Source: Candidatus Delongbacteria bacterium (lineage in GTDB: Bacteria; Delongbacteria; UBA4055). From it: a stretch of 10,158 nt of DNA. Of this stretch, positions 1 to 9,000 are shown in pieces. Made by a program: the position numbers and the translations under genes. Each line of letters opens with the position of its first letter. Position 1 is the stretch's first letter. The notes beneath the pieces are model-generated. The model was not told the DNA's origin. It made no database searches and saw only the letters and a list, made by a program, of their open reading frames with translations. The stretch spans positions 1 to 10,158 of the forward strand of contig JAFGUL010000060.1 of assembly GCA_016938535.1 (NCBI GenBank), written 5' to 3'.

Positions 1-2235
1 AAAGCCTTAAGGGCAAGCAGTATAGCACATCTTGTAATAAAAGAAAGTCAGGTACAGATATGCGGTTATAACTATGATGAATGGAAATGCTGGGTGAGCA
101 GGGTTGCAGCTAAAAAAGTATTTACTGTCACTTTCGAAAAGACCGAGGAAGGTTTCTGGAGAATGAATTACGGGGTTGATACCGGGCATGACCTGATTTA
201 CGCAAAAAATATTTTCGATTCCGAGGATCAGGAGATCAGGACATTTTTCGTTCTTGAGCTTATACGCGCATCGCAGTTTTCAAGATACATAAAAGACTCG
301 CTCCTTTCACCGGTGCCTGAATTTGTTGATATAACAGAAAAAGAACTTCTGAGCTTTCTTAAGGAAGATGCTTCAGCTCTTGGACAGAACAGAATAAAGA
401 TCCTCTACCCGGAGTTCTTTAAAAACATCAACAAACTTAAAGCTAAGATCAGATTCAGAAGAAAGAAAACATCCAACACGCTTTCAAGAAGATCGATCTC
501 GAGATCATTTCTTGAGTTTGACTGGCAGCTCTATGCCGGAGATATCCCTGTTGATAAAGACGCGGTTGAAGAATTTCTCAAGAACGATCAGGATTTTATT
601 AAAATAGGTAACGAATATATTGAACTTGATGCTGTCTCGCTTAAAAGAATTGTCAAAAATCTCAAAAAAGAAGAAGAATCGTACAAAGACGGACTTTCAT
701 TCTTCGAAGCCCTGAACTATGACCTGAAAGATCAGGTTGAGATTGATAAAAGCGAGCTATTCACAGAACTTTTGTCAAAAACAGACCTTAACCGTCACAT
801 GCTGCATGTGAACGGAATATCCGGTTTTGTCGGTGAGTTGAGGAAGTATCAGGAGAAAGGTGTCTCTTTCATGAGTTTTCTTGATGAACTCGGATTCGGG
901 GTCATTCTTGCCGATGACATGGGTTTGGGAAAGACGATCCAGATAATAGCGCTGCTCCTTCATAAAAAACCGGGTAAAGCCTCGCTCATAGTCGCTCCCA
1001 CCACACTTCTCTACAACTGGGAAATGGAGATCAAAAAATTCGGACCTTCTCTAAAAACTTATCTTCACTATGGGGTCAACAGGATAAAAGACCTTTCGGA
1101 TGTTGTTAAAGAACACGACATTATTATCTGCAGCTACGGTATTGTAAAAAGAGATATCGAAATGCTTCTTAATTTTGATTTCTCATATCTTATAATCGAT
1201 GAGGCTCAGTACATAAAGAACTCAAACAGCGATCAGGCCAAAGCGGTTAAAAGGCTTAAGGGAGATAATAAGTTCGCTCTGACGGGAACCCCGATAGAGA
1301 ACAGACTGATGGAGCTCTGGTCGATAATGGATTTTGTCAATCCCGGGCTTCTACTAAATTCAAAGTCTTTTTTTGAAAAATATGAATTCCCTATAATAAA
1401 AAATGACGATCCTTTGAAAAAAGAGCAGCTTCATCAGGTGATCAGTCCTTTTGTTCTGAGACGAATGAAAACGGATAAAAGCATAATTAGAGACCTCCCT
1501 GATAAACAGGAGATAAAGATTTACCTTCCGCTCACCGAAGAACAGTCTCTGCTTTACGACGGCGAAATAAATAAGATCCAGAGCGAGATCAGCAGTCCGG
1601 AAAAAAAGCTGTCCAAAATGAATATGCTTGCGACAATAACAAAGCTTAAGCTCATCTGCAATCACCCTCTTAATTATCTGACTGACAAAAGTTCCGAAGA
1701 CGGTAAAAAGAGATCAGCCAAACTCGACAGCCTTGTTGAAATGATAAGCACGATCGAGCAGGAAGGCAGGAAGTCAATAATATTCACGCAGTTCATTAAC
1801 ACCGGAAAGCTTATTCAGAAAAGGCTGGAAAAGGAGATCGGCAAGAAATTTTTGTTCTTTCACGGCTCGCTCGATATGGATGAAAGAAGGTCTATGATCA
1901 ACGAATTCGAGCAGGACCTGGAGATACCGGCAATGATCCTTTCGTTAAAAGCAGGAGGTCTCGGACTCAACCTGACAATGGCAAATTATGTATTCCATTT
2001 TGACAGATGGTGGAATCCGGCAGTTGAAAATCAGGCTGTTGACAGGGTTCACAGGATCGGTCAGAAAAGAAGTACTTTCGTTTATAAATTCATTACAAAA
2101 GGTACGCTTGAAGAAAGGATAGACGACCTTATAGAAAGCAAGATAAAACTTTCTGACGGTATTATTCCTAAGGGAGAAAGTATTATTGCCGAACTTACAG
2201 AAAAAGACTTCATTAACCTTATTAAGAGGCTTTAA
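1..2235 (+). CDS. SNF2/SWI2-family DEAD-like helicase/ATPase with bacterial SNF2-associated domain (5' end outside window)
   Basis: This is a superfamily 2 Snf2-type ATPase, expected to translocate on double-stranded DNA and remodel DNA-protein complexes in the cytoplasm. The reading frame is open back to base 1, so the start lies upstream. The GTG at 94 has no convincing Shine-Dalgarno site, and the 31 codons before it read like normal family sequence. Counting residues from that GTG: a region at about 75-195 (FLKEDASALG, EFDWQLYAGD, YIELDAVSLK) fits the DUF3670-type domain of bacterial SNF2 proteins. Then follow motif I DDMGLGKTIQ (274-283), Ia VAPTTLLYNW (300-309), motif II DEAQ (369-372), motif III LTGTPIEN (396-403), motif IV SIIFTQF (561-567), motif V AGGLGLNL (620-627) and motif VI QAVDRVHRIGQ (647-657). 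All ATPase motifs are intact. Family members are often 900-1100 residues, so a few hundred N-terminal residues may be missing. The family call is very secure; the cellular role is not known. Confidence 0.96.
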   Translation, partial: KALRASSIAHLVIKESQVQICGYNYDEWKCWVSRVAAKKVFTVTFEKTEEGFWRMNYGVDTGHDLIYAKNIFDSEDQEIRTFFVLELIRASQFSRYIKDSLLSPVPEFVDITEKELLSFLKEDASALGQNRIKILYPEFFKNINKLKAKIRFRRKKTSNTLSRRSISRSFLEFDWQLYAGDIPVDKDAVEEFLKNDQDFIKIGNEYIELDAVSLKRIVKNLKKEEESYKDGLSFFEALNYDLKDQVEIDKSELFTELLSKTDLNRHMLHVNGISGFVGELRKYQEKGVSFMSFLDELGFGVILADDMGLGKTIQIIALLLHKKPGKASLIVAPTTLLYNWEMEIKKFGPSLKTYLHYGVNRIKDLSDVVKEHDIIICSYGIVKRDIEMLLNFDFSYLIIDEAQYIKNSNSDQAKAVKRLKGDNKFALTGTPIENRLMELWSIMDFVNPGLLLNSKSFFEKYEFPIIKNDDPLKKEQLHQVISPFVLRRMKTDKSIIRDLPDKQEIKIYLPLTEEQSLLYDGEINKIQSEISSPEKKLSKMNMLATITKLKLICNHPLNYLTDKSSEDGKKRSAKLDSLVEMISTIEQEGRKSIIFTQFINTGKLIQKRLEKEIGKKFLFFHGSLDMDERRSMINEFEQDLEIPAMILSLKAGGLGLNLTMANYVFHFDRWWNPAVENQAVDRVHRIGQKRSTFVYKFITKGTLEERIDDLIESKIKLSDGIIPKGESIIAELTEKDFINLIKRL
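2224..2230 (+). promoter_or_regulatory. Ribosome binding site supporting the TTG start of the SWIM gene
   Basis: AAGAGGC lies 7 bases before the TTG at 2238 and inside the last codons of the helicase gene. The SWIM frame has a stop at 2223-2225 and no ATG or GTG before 2238. The next in-frame Met is about 70 residues inside the protein. This site therefore decides the TTG start and points to translational coupling with the helicase. Confidence 0.6.
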
Positions 2236-2237
2236 TT

Positions 2238-3008
2238 TTGGAATTCGATAAAGAAAAAATATGGTGGTTTGAAAAACTGCAGGAAAAATTCTACAAAGAT
2301 GCCAACATAACAAAGTTCAATCTCGGCAGGAAGCTTTTCAACAAAAGAGCGATCACCTATCTTTCGATCGAAGATAATGAAGTTGAGGCTGTAGTTTATG
2401 ACGGAAGAAAGAATTATTATGAAGTAAATATCGTATTTTCCCAGATGAAATATTTCGAGGCCGAATCTGTATCAGACATGTTCAGGGAAAATATGCATCT
2501 TGCCATAGATCTCATCAATGGGGATTTCAGCTCCGAATTCTATAAGCAGCTCCTTGACAGGCAGATAGAAATTCTCCCGTCATGGCCGGACATCAGATAT
2601 AAATGCTCGTGCAGAAAGACCAAAAAATGTGAACATGTTTCAACTGTTCTCCACAGAATATTTAACGAGACCATATTCGAACCGATGCTGATCTTCGAGC
2701 TGCGGGGTATTAAATGCGGTGATATTTTTTCTATAATCCTTAACGATCCTGATTATGAGATGACAGAACTTCACTTTCCTGACGAACTTTCGATCGAGTA
2801 TTATGATGTAAAAAGTTCCAGCTATGATACATCGGGTATTGATCCACACAATTATTACGGAGTTGAATTCGATGCGCCCGAAATTTCAACGGTGAAAGAC
2901 TCAAAACTTACAGAATCAACCGTTTTCCACGGCAAACTGAGAGAAGAATTTTATGAAATTTACGATAATCTGTCTGAACTGATCAAAGTCAACATAAACA
3001 AATACTGA
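2238..3008 (+). CDS. SWIM zinc-finger domain protein, partner of the SNF2 ATPase
   Basis: This 256-residue protein carries a SWIM zinc finger at residues 123-133: C123, C125, C131 and H133 (CxC-x5-CxH) in YKCSCRKTKKCEH. SWIM fingers are predicted to bind DNA or proteins. Residues 1-110 resemble the N-terminal part of other bacterial SWIM proteins, with a run predicted to be beta strands (YLSIEDNEVEAVVYDGRKNY). The stretch after about 150 is acidic and not recognised. The start is TTG, two bases after the helicase stop, with AAGAGGC as ribosome binding site, so the two genes are probably translated together. A SWIM protein beside a SNF2 ATPase is a recurrent bacterial arrangement (compare ywqB/ywqA in Bacillus), and the two domains also occur fused. 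It is soluble, with no signal peptide or membrane segment. A role as targeting or accessory subunit of the ATPase is inference. Confidence 0.88.
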   Translation: MEFDKEKIWWFEKLQEKFYKDANITKFNLGRKLFNKRAITYLSIEDNEVEAVVYDGRKNYYEVNIVFSQMKYFEAESVSDMFRENMHLAIDLINGDFSSEFYKQLLDRQIEILPSWPDIRYKCSCRKTKKCEHVSTVLHRIFNETIFEPMLIFELRGIKCGDIFSIILNDPDYEMTELHFPDELSIEYYDVKSSSYDTSGIDPHNYYGVEFDAPEISTVKDSKLTESTVFHGKLREEFYEIYDNLSELIKVNINKY

Positions 3009-3018
3009 TAAAGCGCAC

Positions 3019-3025
3019 AAAGGAG
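3019..3025 (+). promoter_or_regulatory. Strong ribosome binding site of purQ
   Basis: AAAGGAG lies 6 bases before the ATG at 3032, within the longest intergenic gap of the window (23 bases). It is the best Shine-Dalgarno match seen here and fixes the purQ start. No separate promoter is recognisable in the gap. Confidence 0.8.
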
Positions 3026-3031
3026 CAATAA

Positions 3032-3811
3032 ATGAAACCAAGGGTTTTGACAATAATAACTGACGGAATAAACTGCAATAAGGAGAACGGCAGGGCTTTC
3101 GAGCTCGCCGGAGCTTTGAACGAAGAAATACACCTCAATCTTCTTCTAAACGGTTCAAGATCATTAAATGAATTCGACATCCTTTCATTTTCAGGCGGTT
3201 TTTCCTACGGGGATGATGTTAAGAGCGGAAAGATATTTTCACTCAAACTTATGAAGCTCAGAGAAGATATAGAAAAATTCCTTGACGATAAAAAACTGAT
3301 GATAGGTATCTGCAACGGATTTCAGGTTCTTACAACCCTCGGTATAATACCCTATAATACTCCCGGAGAGCCCAGAGTATCTCTTTACTGGAACGACAGT
3401 GCAAGGTTCGAATGCCGGTGGGTGGATCTGCTCATACCCGAAAATGTGAATTCACCGTGGCTGAAAGGCATGAACGGGAAAAAGATCAGAATACAGGCTG
3501 CACATGCGGAGGGTAAAATTACAGTTGAAGGTGAACATGTAATTGATGAGCTTTTCGAAAAGAACCTTGTAGCTTTCAGATATGCGGATTCATCAGGCAA
3601 ACCGACGGAAGAATATCCTTTCAATCCTAACGGATCGCCGGGAGGAATAGCCGGACTTGTCAATATAACGGGAAATGTTCTGGGAATGATGCCGCATCCG
3701 GAAAGGAACTGTGAAAAATTCCATCACCCCGATTTCAGGAATATCGGAGCAGATGAAGGTAATGACGGGCTTCAGATCTTTAAGAATGCAGTAGAATATT
3801 TTAAGAGCTGA
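3032..3811 (+). CDS. purQ: Phosphoribosylformylglycinamidine synthase, glutaminase subunit (PurQ)
   Basis: This is the class I glutamine amidotransferase subunit of FGAM synthase, step four of de novo purine synthesis. It hydrolyses glutamine and passes ammonia to PurL, which converts FGAR to FGAM using ATP. Visible motifs are the N-terminal TDGINCNKENGRAFELAGA (10-28), the oxyanion-strand region SGGFSYGDD (54-62), the nucleophile elbow GICNGFQ with Cys94, and MPHPER with His222 and Glu224 completing the triad. FECRWV (126-131) and AAHAEGK (156-162) also fit the family. At 259 residues it is longer than the roughly 220-230 residue Bacillus type and matches the longer form of PurQ. Neither purL nor purS is present nearby, so those subunits must be encoded elsewhere. 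Function is secure; the genomic setting is unusual. Confidence 0.96.
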   Translation: MKPRVLTIITDGINCNKENGRAFELAGALNEEIHLNLLLNGSRSLNEFDILSFSGGFSYGDDVKSGKIFSLKLMKLREDIEKFLDDKKLMIGICNGFQVLTTLGIIPYNTPGEPRVSLYWNDSARFECRWVDLLIPENVNSPWLKGMNGKKIRIQAAHAEGKITVEGEHVIDELFEKNLVAFRYADSSGKPTEEYPFNPNGSPGGIAGLVNITGNVLGMMPHPERNCEKFHHPDFRNIGADEGNDGLQIFKNAVEYFKS

Positions 3812-3815
3812 TAAG

Positions 3816-4457
3816 ATGACAGGTATTTTCAGACTGATGAGACTTGAACTTTTTGTCCTGAGCAAAGACCCGAGGGTCAGGATCAAGATGATGCTTACTT
3901 TTCTGCTCATCATCTATGTGCTCTCATATTCTCTGTTCGAGACTGGTGCCAATATTCTTCCCTTTTATTTTTTCGGTTTCTTTTTTGCCTCATCAATAAT
4001 AGACTACAGCTTTTATTCCGAAAGGATACATAAAAGATTTTCACTCCTACTCGGCAAGGGATTTTCGTTAAGACAGATCATATTCGCAAAAAGCTTCCTG
4101 ATATTTTTTATCGGTCTTGTTTCTGCCGTATTTTTTACAGTTCTGGCACATTATCTGAACAAAGCGGGAATTCTTTACGCAAGCTTTGAGAAAGTCCATT
4201 ATAAATATCTCTTAACCATCACGCTTTATAATTTCTGGATAATTCATTTCAGCGGACTTATACAGACCAGATACGAGATCATGTTCCCTGTGAGACTGCT
4301 GCACATTGCAGGATTTCTGATCTTTGTGAATTTCCAGGAGGATGCCGCGAATGTATTTCTAGACACCCGTTATGCGCTCCAGATTACAGCTCTGATACTT
4401 TTGAGTTCTCTGACTGTTTATGCGTCAGGAAAACTGAACAAGGATAAAATACTATAG
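3816..4457 (+). CDS. Polytopic membrane protein resembling an ABC-2 type permease
   Basis: This is a 213-residue integral inner-membrane protein with about six hydrophobic segments, near residues 24-40, 46-64, 90-112, 130-150, 157-172 and 187-203. A short basic and amphipathic N-terminus precedes helix 1. The segment after helix 2 (YSERIHKRFSLLLGKGFSLRQIIFAKSFL, read in two parts around residue 80) has the layout of ABC-2 exporter permeases, where a charged cytoplasmic loop is followed by a 'resides at the next helix as F-AKS' pattern. Family membership is therefore a reasonable guess, not proven. It is shorter than many ABC-2 permeases, and no ATP-binding subunit is encoded in the window. 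The ATG is 4 bases after the purQ stop, with AAGAG at 3803-3807 as possible ribosome binding site, so it is likely coupled to purQ. Substrate unknown. Confidence 0.72.
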   Translation: MTGIFRLMRLELFVLSKDPRVRIKMMLTFLLIIYVLSYSLFETGANILPFYFFGFFFASSIIDYSFYSERIHKRFSLLLGKGFSLRQIIFAKSFLIFFIGLVSAVFFTVLAHYLNKAGILYASFEKVHYKYLLTITLYNFWIIHFSGLIQTRYEIMFPVRLLHIAGFLIFVNFQEDAANVFLDTRYALQITALILLSSLTVYASGKLNKDKIL

Positions 4458-4465
4458 GTTATCGT

Positions 4466-6064
4466 ATGTACGACAGCTTTCTCCCTCTAATACTGCTTTA
4501 TCCCGAGATCCACTACAGGTTCAGATATTTCCCGTTCTCAAGATATTTCCTTAAAGAGCCTGAAATTCTTCTCGACATTCCCTATAAATCGAGAACTTCT
4601 TCTTTCCCCGTATTTCTGATCGTGAAAGATGCTGACATCTACCCCGTTACTGTATGGTCAGTTAAATTTCATTTTGTTCTTGAGGACGGTTCGGCTGTCA
4701 TAAAAACATATATAATCAATGAAAAGATCTCATCAAAATTATTTTCCAGGACTTTTGATATCGAACTTGAAGACAAAAGAGGTTTTGTAACTGTAAGCGC
4801 TCTTTTTCAGGTATATATCAAAGGAAAGATGAAAGAGATAATCAACAGCAACCTCAGGGGCATCAATTCAGAGCTTGAGATTTACCTTGGGGATAACGAG
4901 GAACTGTTCGATAATTATCTGCAGGGCGATCTTCATTACCATTCTGAATTCACATCCGATCAGGTAGAGTTCGGGGCTCCTGTTGATATCACGGTTAAAT
5001 GTGCGGAAGTTCTGGGTCTGGATTTTTTTGCGCTGACAGACCATTCCTACGATCTTGACGATGAAGAGAACAATTATCTAGTCAACGACCCCGAACTCAA
5101 AAAATTCGAAAGAATGAAGAGATCATGCGTAGAGCATACTAATGATAAGGTTACCGTAATTCAGGGCGAGGAAGTGACAGTCAGAAATTCAAAAGACAGA
5201 AATGTTCATCTGCTTGTTTACGACCGCGAATTTTTTTCAGGGAAAGGAGACAGCGCGGAAAAATGGCTCGAAACGAGAAGCGAAAATACAATTTTTGAGG
5301 TATCCCACCCTGCCGGACCTGAAGCTCTTGTAGCTGCGGCTCACCCTTTCAACAAGACTCCGCTTCTGGAACATCTTCTCGTACGCAGAGGAAAGTGGAG
5401 CCCGGAAGATGTTACAACCAACGGGATCACGCATCTTCAGATACTGAACGGGGATTACGATGATAATTTTTTCCTGAACCTTTCCGCCTGGACCGAGCTG
5501 CTTCTCAAAGGTGAAAAAATTTTCATTACAGCGGGAAATGACGCACACGGCAATTTTAACCTTTTCAGGCAGATAGGATTCCCGATGTTCGCACTTACAA
5601 CTAAGAACAAACAGATATTCGGTAAGAGCAGAACTGTTGCGTATTCTCTATCTAAGAAGAAAGAGGACATCCTCGAAGCTGTAAAAAAAGGACACTGCTA
5701 TATTACGAACGGACCGCACTTTATCATAAGTATAAGAAACAACAGCAAAATTTATTCCCTCGGCGATTCATTCAAGGCTGAACCGGGAGATCTTGAAGCT
5801 GAATTTTTCGTCAACTCATCGGCATATTCGGGCTCAATAAAAGGAATAATCATTTACAGAGGCTCAATTCATTCGTATGAGGAAAAGATAATCTGGAAAA
5901 AGGAATTCGTCGATTCTCTCTATCATTTTAACGAAAGGATCGATCTGAAAAACGACAATATAGACCATTATATAAGGCTGGAGATATATACATCTTCAAC
6001 TCACGGGAACGGAAAGACCCTGGAACACAGGGCGTATTCCAACCCGATCTGGATAACGAAATAA
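4466..6064 (+). CDS. PHP-domain metallohydrolase, CehA/McbA-like
   Basis: This 532-residue protein has a central PHP (polymerase and histidinol phosphatase) domain at about residues 152-420. The expected metal ligands are all visible: H157 and H159 in GDLHYHSEFT, D192 and H193 in LTDHSYD, E235/E236 in VIQGEEV, H248 in NVHLL, H293 in AAHPF, and D359 and H361 in AGNDAHG. GHCYITNGP (409-417) is the usual closing motif of CehA/McbA-type members. The domain is expected to form a trinuclear metal site and hydrolyse a phosphoester or related bond; the substrate cannot be read from the sequence. About 150 residues before it and 110 after it look beta-rich and are unassigned. There is no signal peptide, so it is probably cytoplasmic. 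The ATG is 8 bases after the permease stop with only a weak AGG upstream; a stop at 4445-4447 rules out an earlier ATG. Confidence 0.88.
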   Translation: MYDSFLPLILLYPEIHYRFRYFPFSRYFLKEPEILLDIPYKSRTSSFPVFLIVKDADIYPVTVWSVKFHFVLEDGSAVIKTYIINEKISSKLFSRTFDIELEDKRGFVTVSALFQVYIKGKMKEIINSNLRGINSELEIYLGDNEELFDNYLQGDLHYHSEFTSDQVEFGAPVDITVKCAEVLGLDFFALTDHSYDLDDEENNYLVNDPELKKFERMKRSCVEHTNDKVTVIQGEEVTVRNSKDRNVHLLVYDREFFSGKGDSAEKWLETRSENTIFEVSHPAGPEALVAAAHPFNKTPLLEHLLVRRGKWSPEDVTTNGITHLQILNGDYDDNFFLNLSAWTELLLKGEKIFITAGNDAHGNFNLFRQIGFPMFALTTKNKQIFGKSRTVAYSLSKKKEDILEAVKKGHCYITNGPHFIISIRNNSKIYSLGDSFKAEPGDLEAEFFVNSSAYSGSIKGIIIYRGSIHSYEEKIIWKKEFVDSLYHFNERIDLKNDNIDHYIRLEIYTSSTHGNGKTLEHRAYSNPIWITK

Positions 6065-6069
6065 CGGAG
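6065..6069 (+). promoter_or_regulatory. Ribosome binding site of the TPR gene
   Basis: CGGAG directly follows the stop of the PHP gene and lies 9 bases before the ATG at 6079. It agrees with the start chosen from the signal peptide. The 14-base gap leaves little room for a separate promoter. Confidence 0.5.
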
Positions 6070-6078
6070 TTTCTATAC

Positions 6079-9000
6079 ATGAGAAAGCTCATTTTAATGA
6101 TCATGATAACAATGTTCGCGGCTCAGGTCCGTTCGCAATCGGACGAAAGCGCTAATCTCACCTACGGTATGAAACTGTATGACGATAAGATCTACGATGT
6201 AGCGATAACGCAGTTCAGAAGCTTTCTGGAGCAGTACCCGACAAGCATCTCGGCCCCACTCGTTCAATACAGCCTTGCAGAATCATACCTCATGCTCGGC
6301 GATGAACAGAATGCCCTCAGGAATTACCAGAAACTCATCCTCGACTATCCTAGGTCCGAACATTCAGAGCAGGCGATCATTAAGACCGCGGAACTCTTTG
6401 AGAGATCGGGAGATAAGGAAAAGGCGGCGAGATACTATCTTCAGCTTAAAAATTACTTCCCGAAATCCAACCGGATACCTGAAACCTATTATAAAGCCGC
6501 CTTGCTCTTCAGAGAATCAGGCATGAACGATCAGGCGAAGGACAACATTGCACTGCTCAGAAAATCTTATCCTTCCAATAATTTCACAAATTCAGCTCTT
6601 GTTATTCTTGCCCGGATATACGAGGAAGAGAACCAGACCGTGATCGCGGAAAGTACCTACAGGGACGCTTTCAGATCCGCATCGAATGAGATGAAACCGA
6701 AGACAGGGCTTGAATACTCCCGTTTCCTTAAAAGGCAGAATGATCTTAACGGGGCAGAGAAAATTATCGGTGATGCCGTCAGAGCTTCAAAACCTGATCA
6801 TAGCGGATATTACGACCTGATAATCGAACATGCTGATATCATGATCAGACTGAACAAATATGAAGAAGCCGCCAAAATGCTCGACAGGGAGAGAAATATA
6901 CCGGATCAATATCAGTCTGCAGTCAATGAACTCAAAGGCGATCTTGAATATTTTAAAGGTAATTATTCTAAGGCTCTCCCCTACTTTGAAGCTGTGCCTG
7001 ATTCAGCGCGCGGCCTGACAACACTTATAAAGATATCATACACTCTTTCAGCTCTCGAGAAATTCACCGAAGCGGGAAATTCTTTCTACGGTGCAGCGGT
7101 CTCGGGATCGGAAAATGAGAAAGTATCCGATCTGGTCAAATCAGCCCTTCTCAACTCTGCAGACAATTTTTTTAAAGCATCTAACCACGAAAAAGGTGTA
7201 GTCTCTTTAAAAAAATATCTCGAACTTTTCCCGAAAGACGAACATTCTTCAATGATCAATTTCATGATAGGAAGATCATATTATGATTCAGGAAGGCTTT
7301 CGGCGGCTTTCGATCTGCTCAGAAACCACCCTCTTGATTTTCCGGGTTCCGAATACTGCGACAATTCGCTTTTTCTCGCGGCTGAATCAGCTTTCAAACT
7401 CGAACAGTGGGATAATGCCGCAGCTCTTTACTCTTCGATAATCAATAATTACGGAGCATCGGAATACAGAAGTCTGTCTCAAACAAGACTGAAATATCTT
7501 AAAGATCACAAACTCAGGCAGAAAGATGTAAGCGACAAGCTCGCTGACCTGTCTTCGCGAGCGCTTTTTGAAGAGGATAAGGCTAAACTGCTGCTTGACT
7601 GGTCAAAATTCTATTTCTTCGATATGAAAGATTATGCAAAAGCTGATCATTTCGTAAAAAAGCACGCCGAACTTAAAGGTGCTGAAGAGATCGGTACTGA
7701 TGCAAAGTTCATCGGGGCTGTTTCAGCGATCAGACTGAATATTCCCGACAAGGCTGAGCTTAAAAGATCTTTCGAAGCACTAGTTCAGACGGTTTTCGAC
7801 CCTCAGGTAGCAAAAGTATGGAAATTCAGGGCGGCGGAAGAAATATTCGACGCTTATCAGATCACTTTCAATGTTGAGGATGATCCGAGGGAAACTTTGA
7901 GGCCCGTGTATGATCAGATAGTAAAAGAACAGTTCGACGATCAGAATAAAACGCTCGCTTTTAAATATTTCACGGAGATAAGCAAAAGAAGTTCGGGAAC
8001 AGAAATTGCCGATAAACTGGGAAATGTTTTCTCAGGCATGGAGAATTCTATTTATTTTGAAGAATCTCAACTTTTAAGGGCGAAGATATACAGAGAGGCG
8101 GGCGAGATCGAAAAATCCGAACTCATAGCGGATAAAATTATTGAATCAGCATCAGGCGGTTTCGCGCTTTATTCGGCCCTTAACATGAAACTGAATTCCG
8201 CTGCAACTCCGCCCGGATCAAGGCTCGAAATCCTTGAAAAGATAAAAAACCGTTTTTACTATGCCCGTTCAGCTTCAAGCATAAAAGAAAGCACTGCTGA
8301 AGTATATCTCGCGGACGGCAGACCGGCGGCAGCTTTAAAACTCTACAGAGAACTTGATGATGAACTTAACAGAGGAATGATCTCTTCGGCATGGAGTACA
8401 GGCTCAATTGACTATGCTGTTAAGATCGCGGACATTTATCTCGGTCTCGGAGAAACGGACAAGGCTGAAACTTATTACCTTCGTGCGCTATCCAACAGGA
8501 ACGCCGATATTGACAGGCAGTACACACTCTTAAAGCTCTCCGACATCTACAGAGAAAGAAATGACAGGACCGCCCTTGAAGAGAACTTAAAAGCCCTGAG
8601 CCGCATATCTGAAGGTCAGACCAGCTATTCCGCATCGCTTGCCCTAGCTGATATTGAGCTCGACAAGAACAACATAACAAAAGCAATAGATCTTTACCGG
8701 GACATCCTCAAAAAATTCGATCCTGAAGATAAAAAACCAGTCGAATCAAAGATAATTGTTGCCTATTATAACAGAAAATCGATAACGGAAGCTGACAAAC
8801 TGCTCGATAATTTCAGAAAGACCTACAAAAATGATTACGATAAGGATGTTTACGAACCGCAATTCTATCTCGCCAAAGCTAACGCTTTCCTCTCAATGAA
8901 CGAATATGACAAAGCACTGAAAGCCTATAAAGCTCTTTTAAAGGATTATCCCGAAAGTCCGCAGGTGCCCAAAGCCATGTACGGGGAAGCGATCGTATAT

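Noticed and set aside
7..189. Minus-strand open frame of 60 codons at the left edge
   Set aside because: It overlaps the helicase frame, which is open and translates to family-like sequence; the minus frame shows no recognisable domain.
1945..2313. Minus-strand open frame of 122 codons antisense to the helicase end
   Set aside because: It is antisense to SNF2 motifs V and VI, has no ribosome binding site seen, and reads as low-complexity shadow sequence.
1..3008. Reading the SNF2/SWIM pair as an anti-phage defence island
   Set aside because: SNF2-type ATPases occur in DISARM and Zorya-like systems, but no methylase, nuclease, phospholipase-like or integrase gene is present, and the neighbours look like core genes.
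3343..3358. Two TATAAT hexamers 10 bases apart, with CTTACA at 3329-3334, resembling a promoter
   Set aside because: They lie inside purQ over codons for conserved protein, arise from ATA/AAT codons common in this genome, and the FCB group often uses a different promoter consensus.
6275..6526. Second plus-strand frame inside the TPR gene
   Set aside because: It overlaps strongly supported TPR units and yields an Arg/Ser-rich peptide typical of a frame-shifted shadow.
8420..8686. Minus-strand Cys-rich frame inside the TPR gene
   Set aside because: Its Cys and Arg richness follows from the antisense of Ala/Glu/Leu-rich TPR codons; no zinc-finger spacing is convincing.
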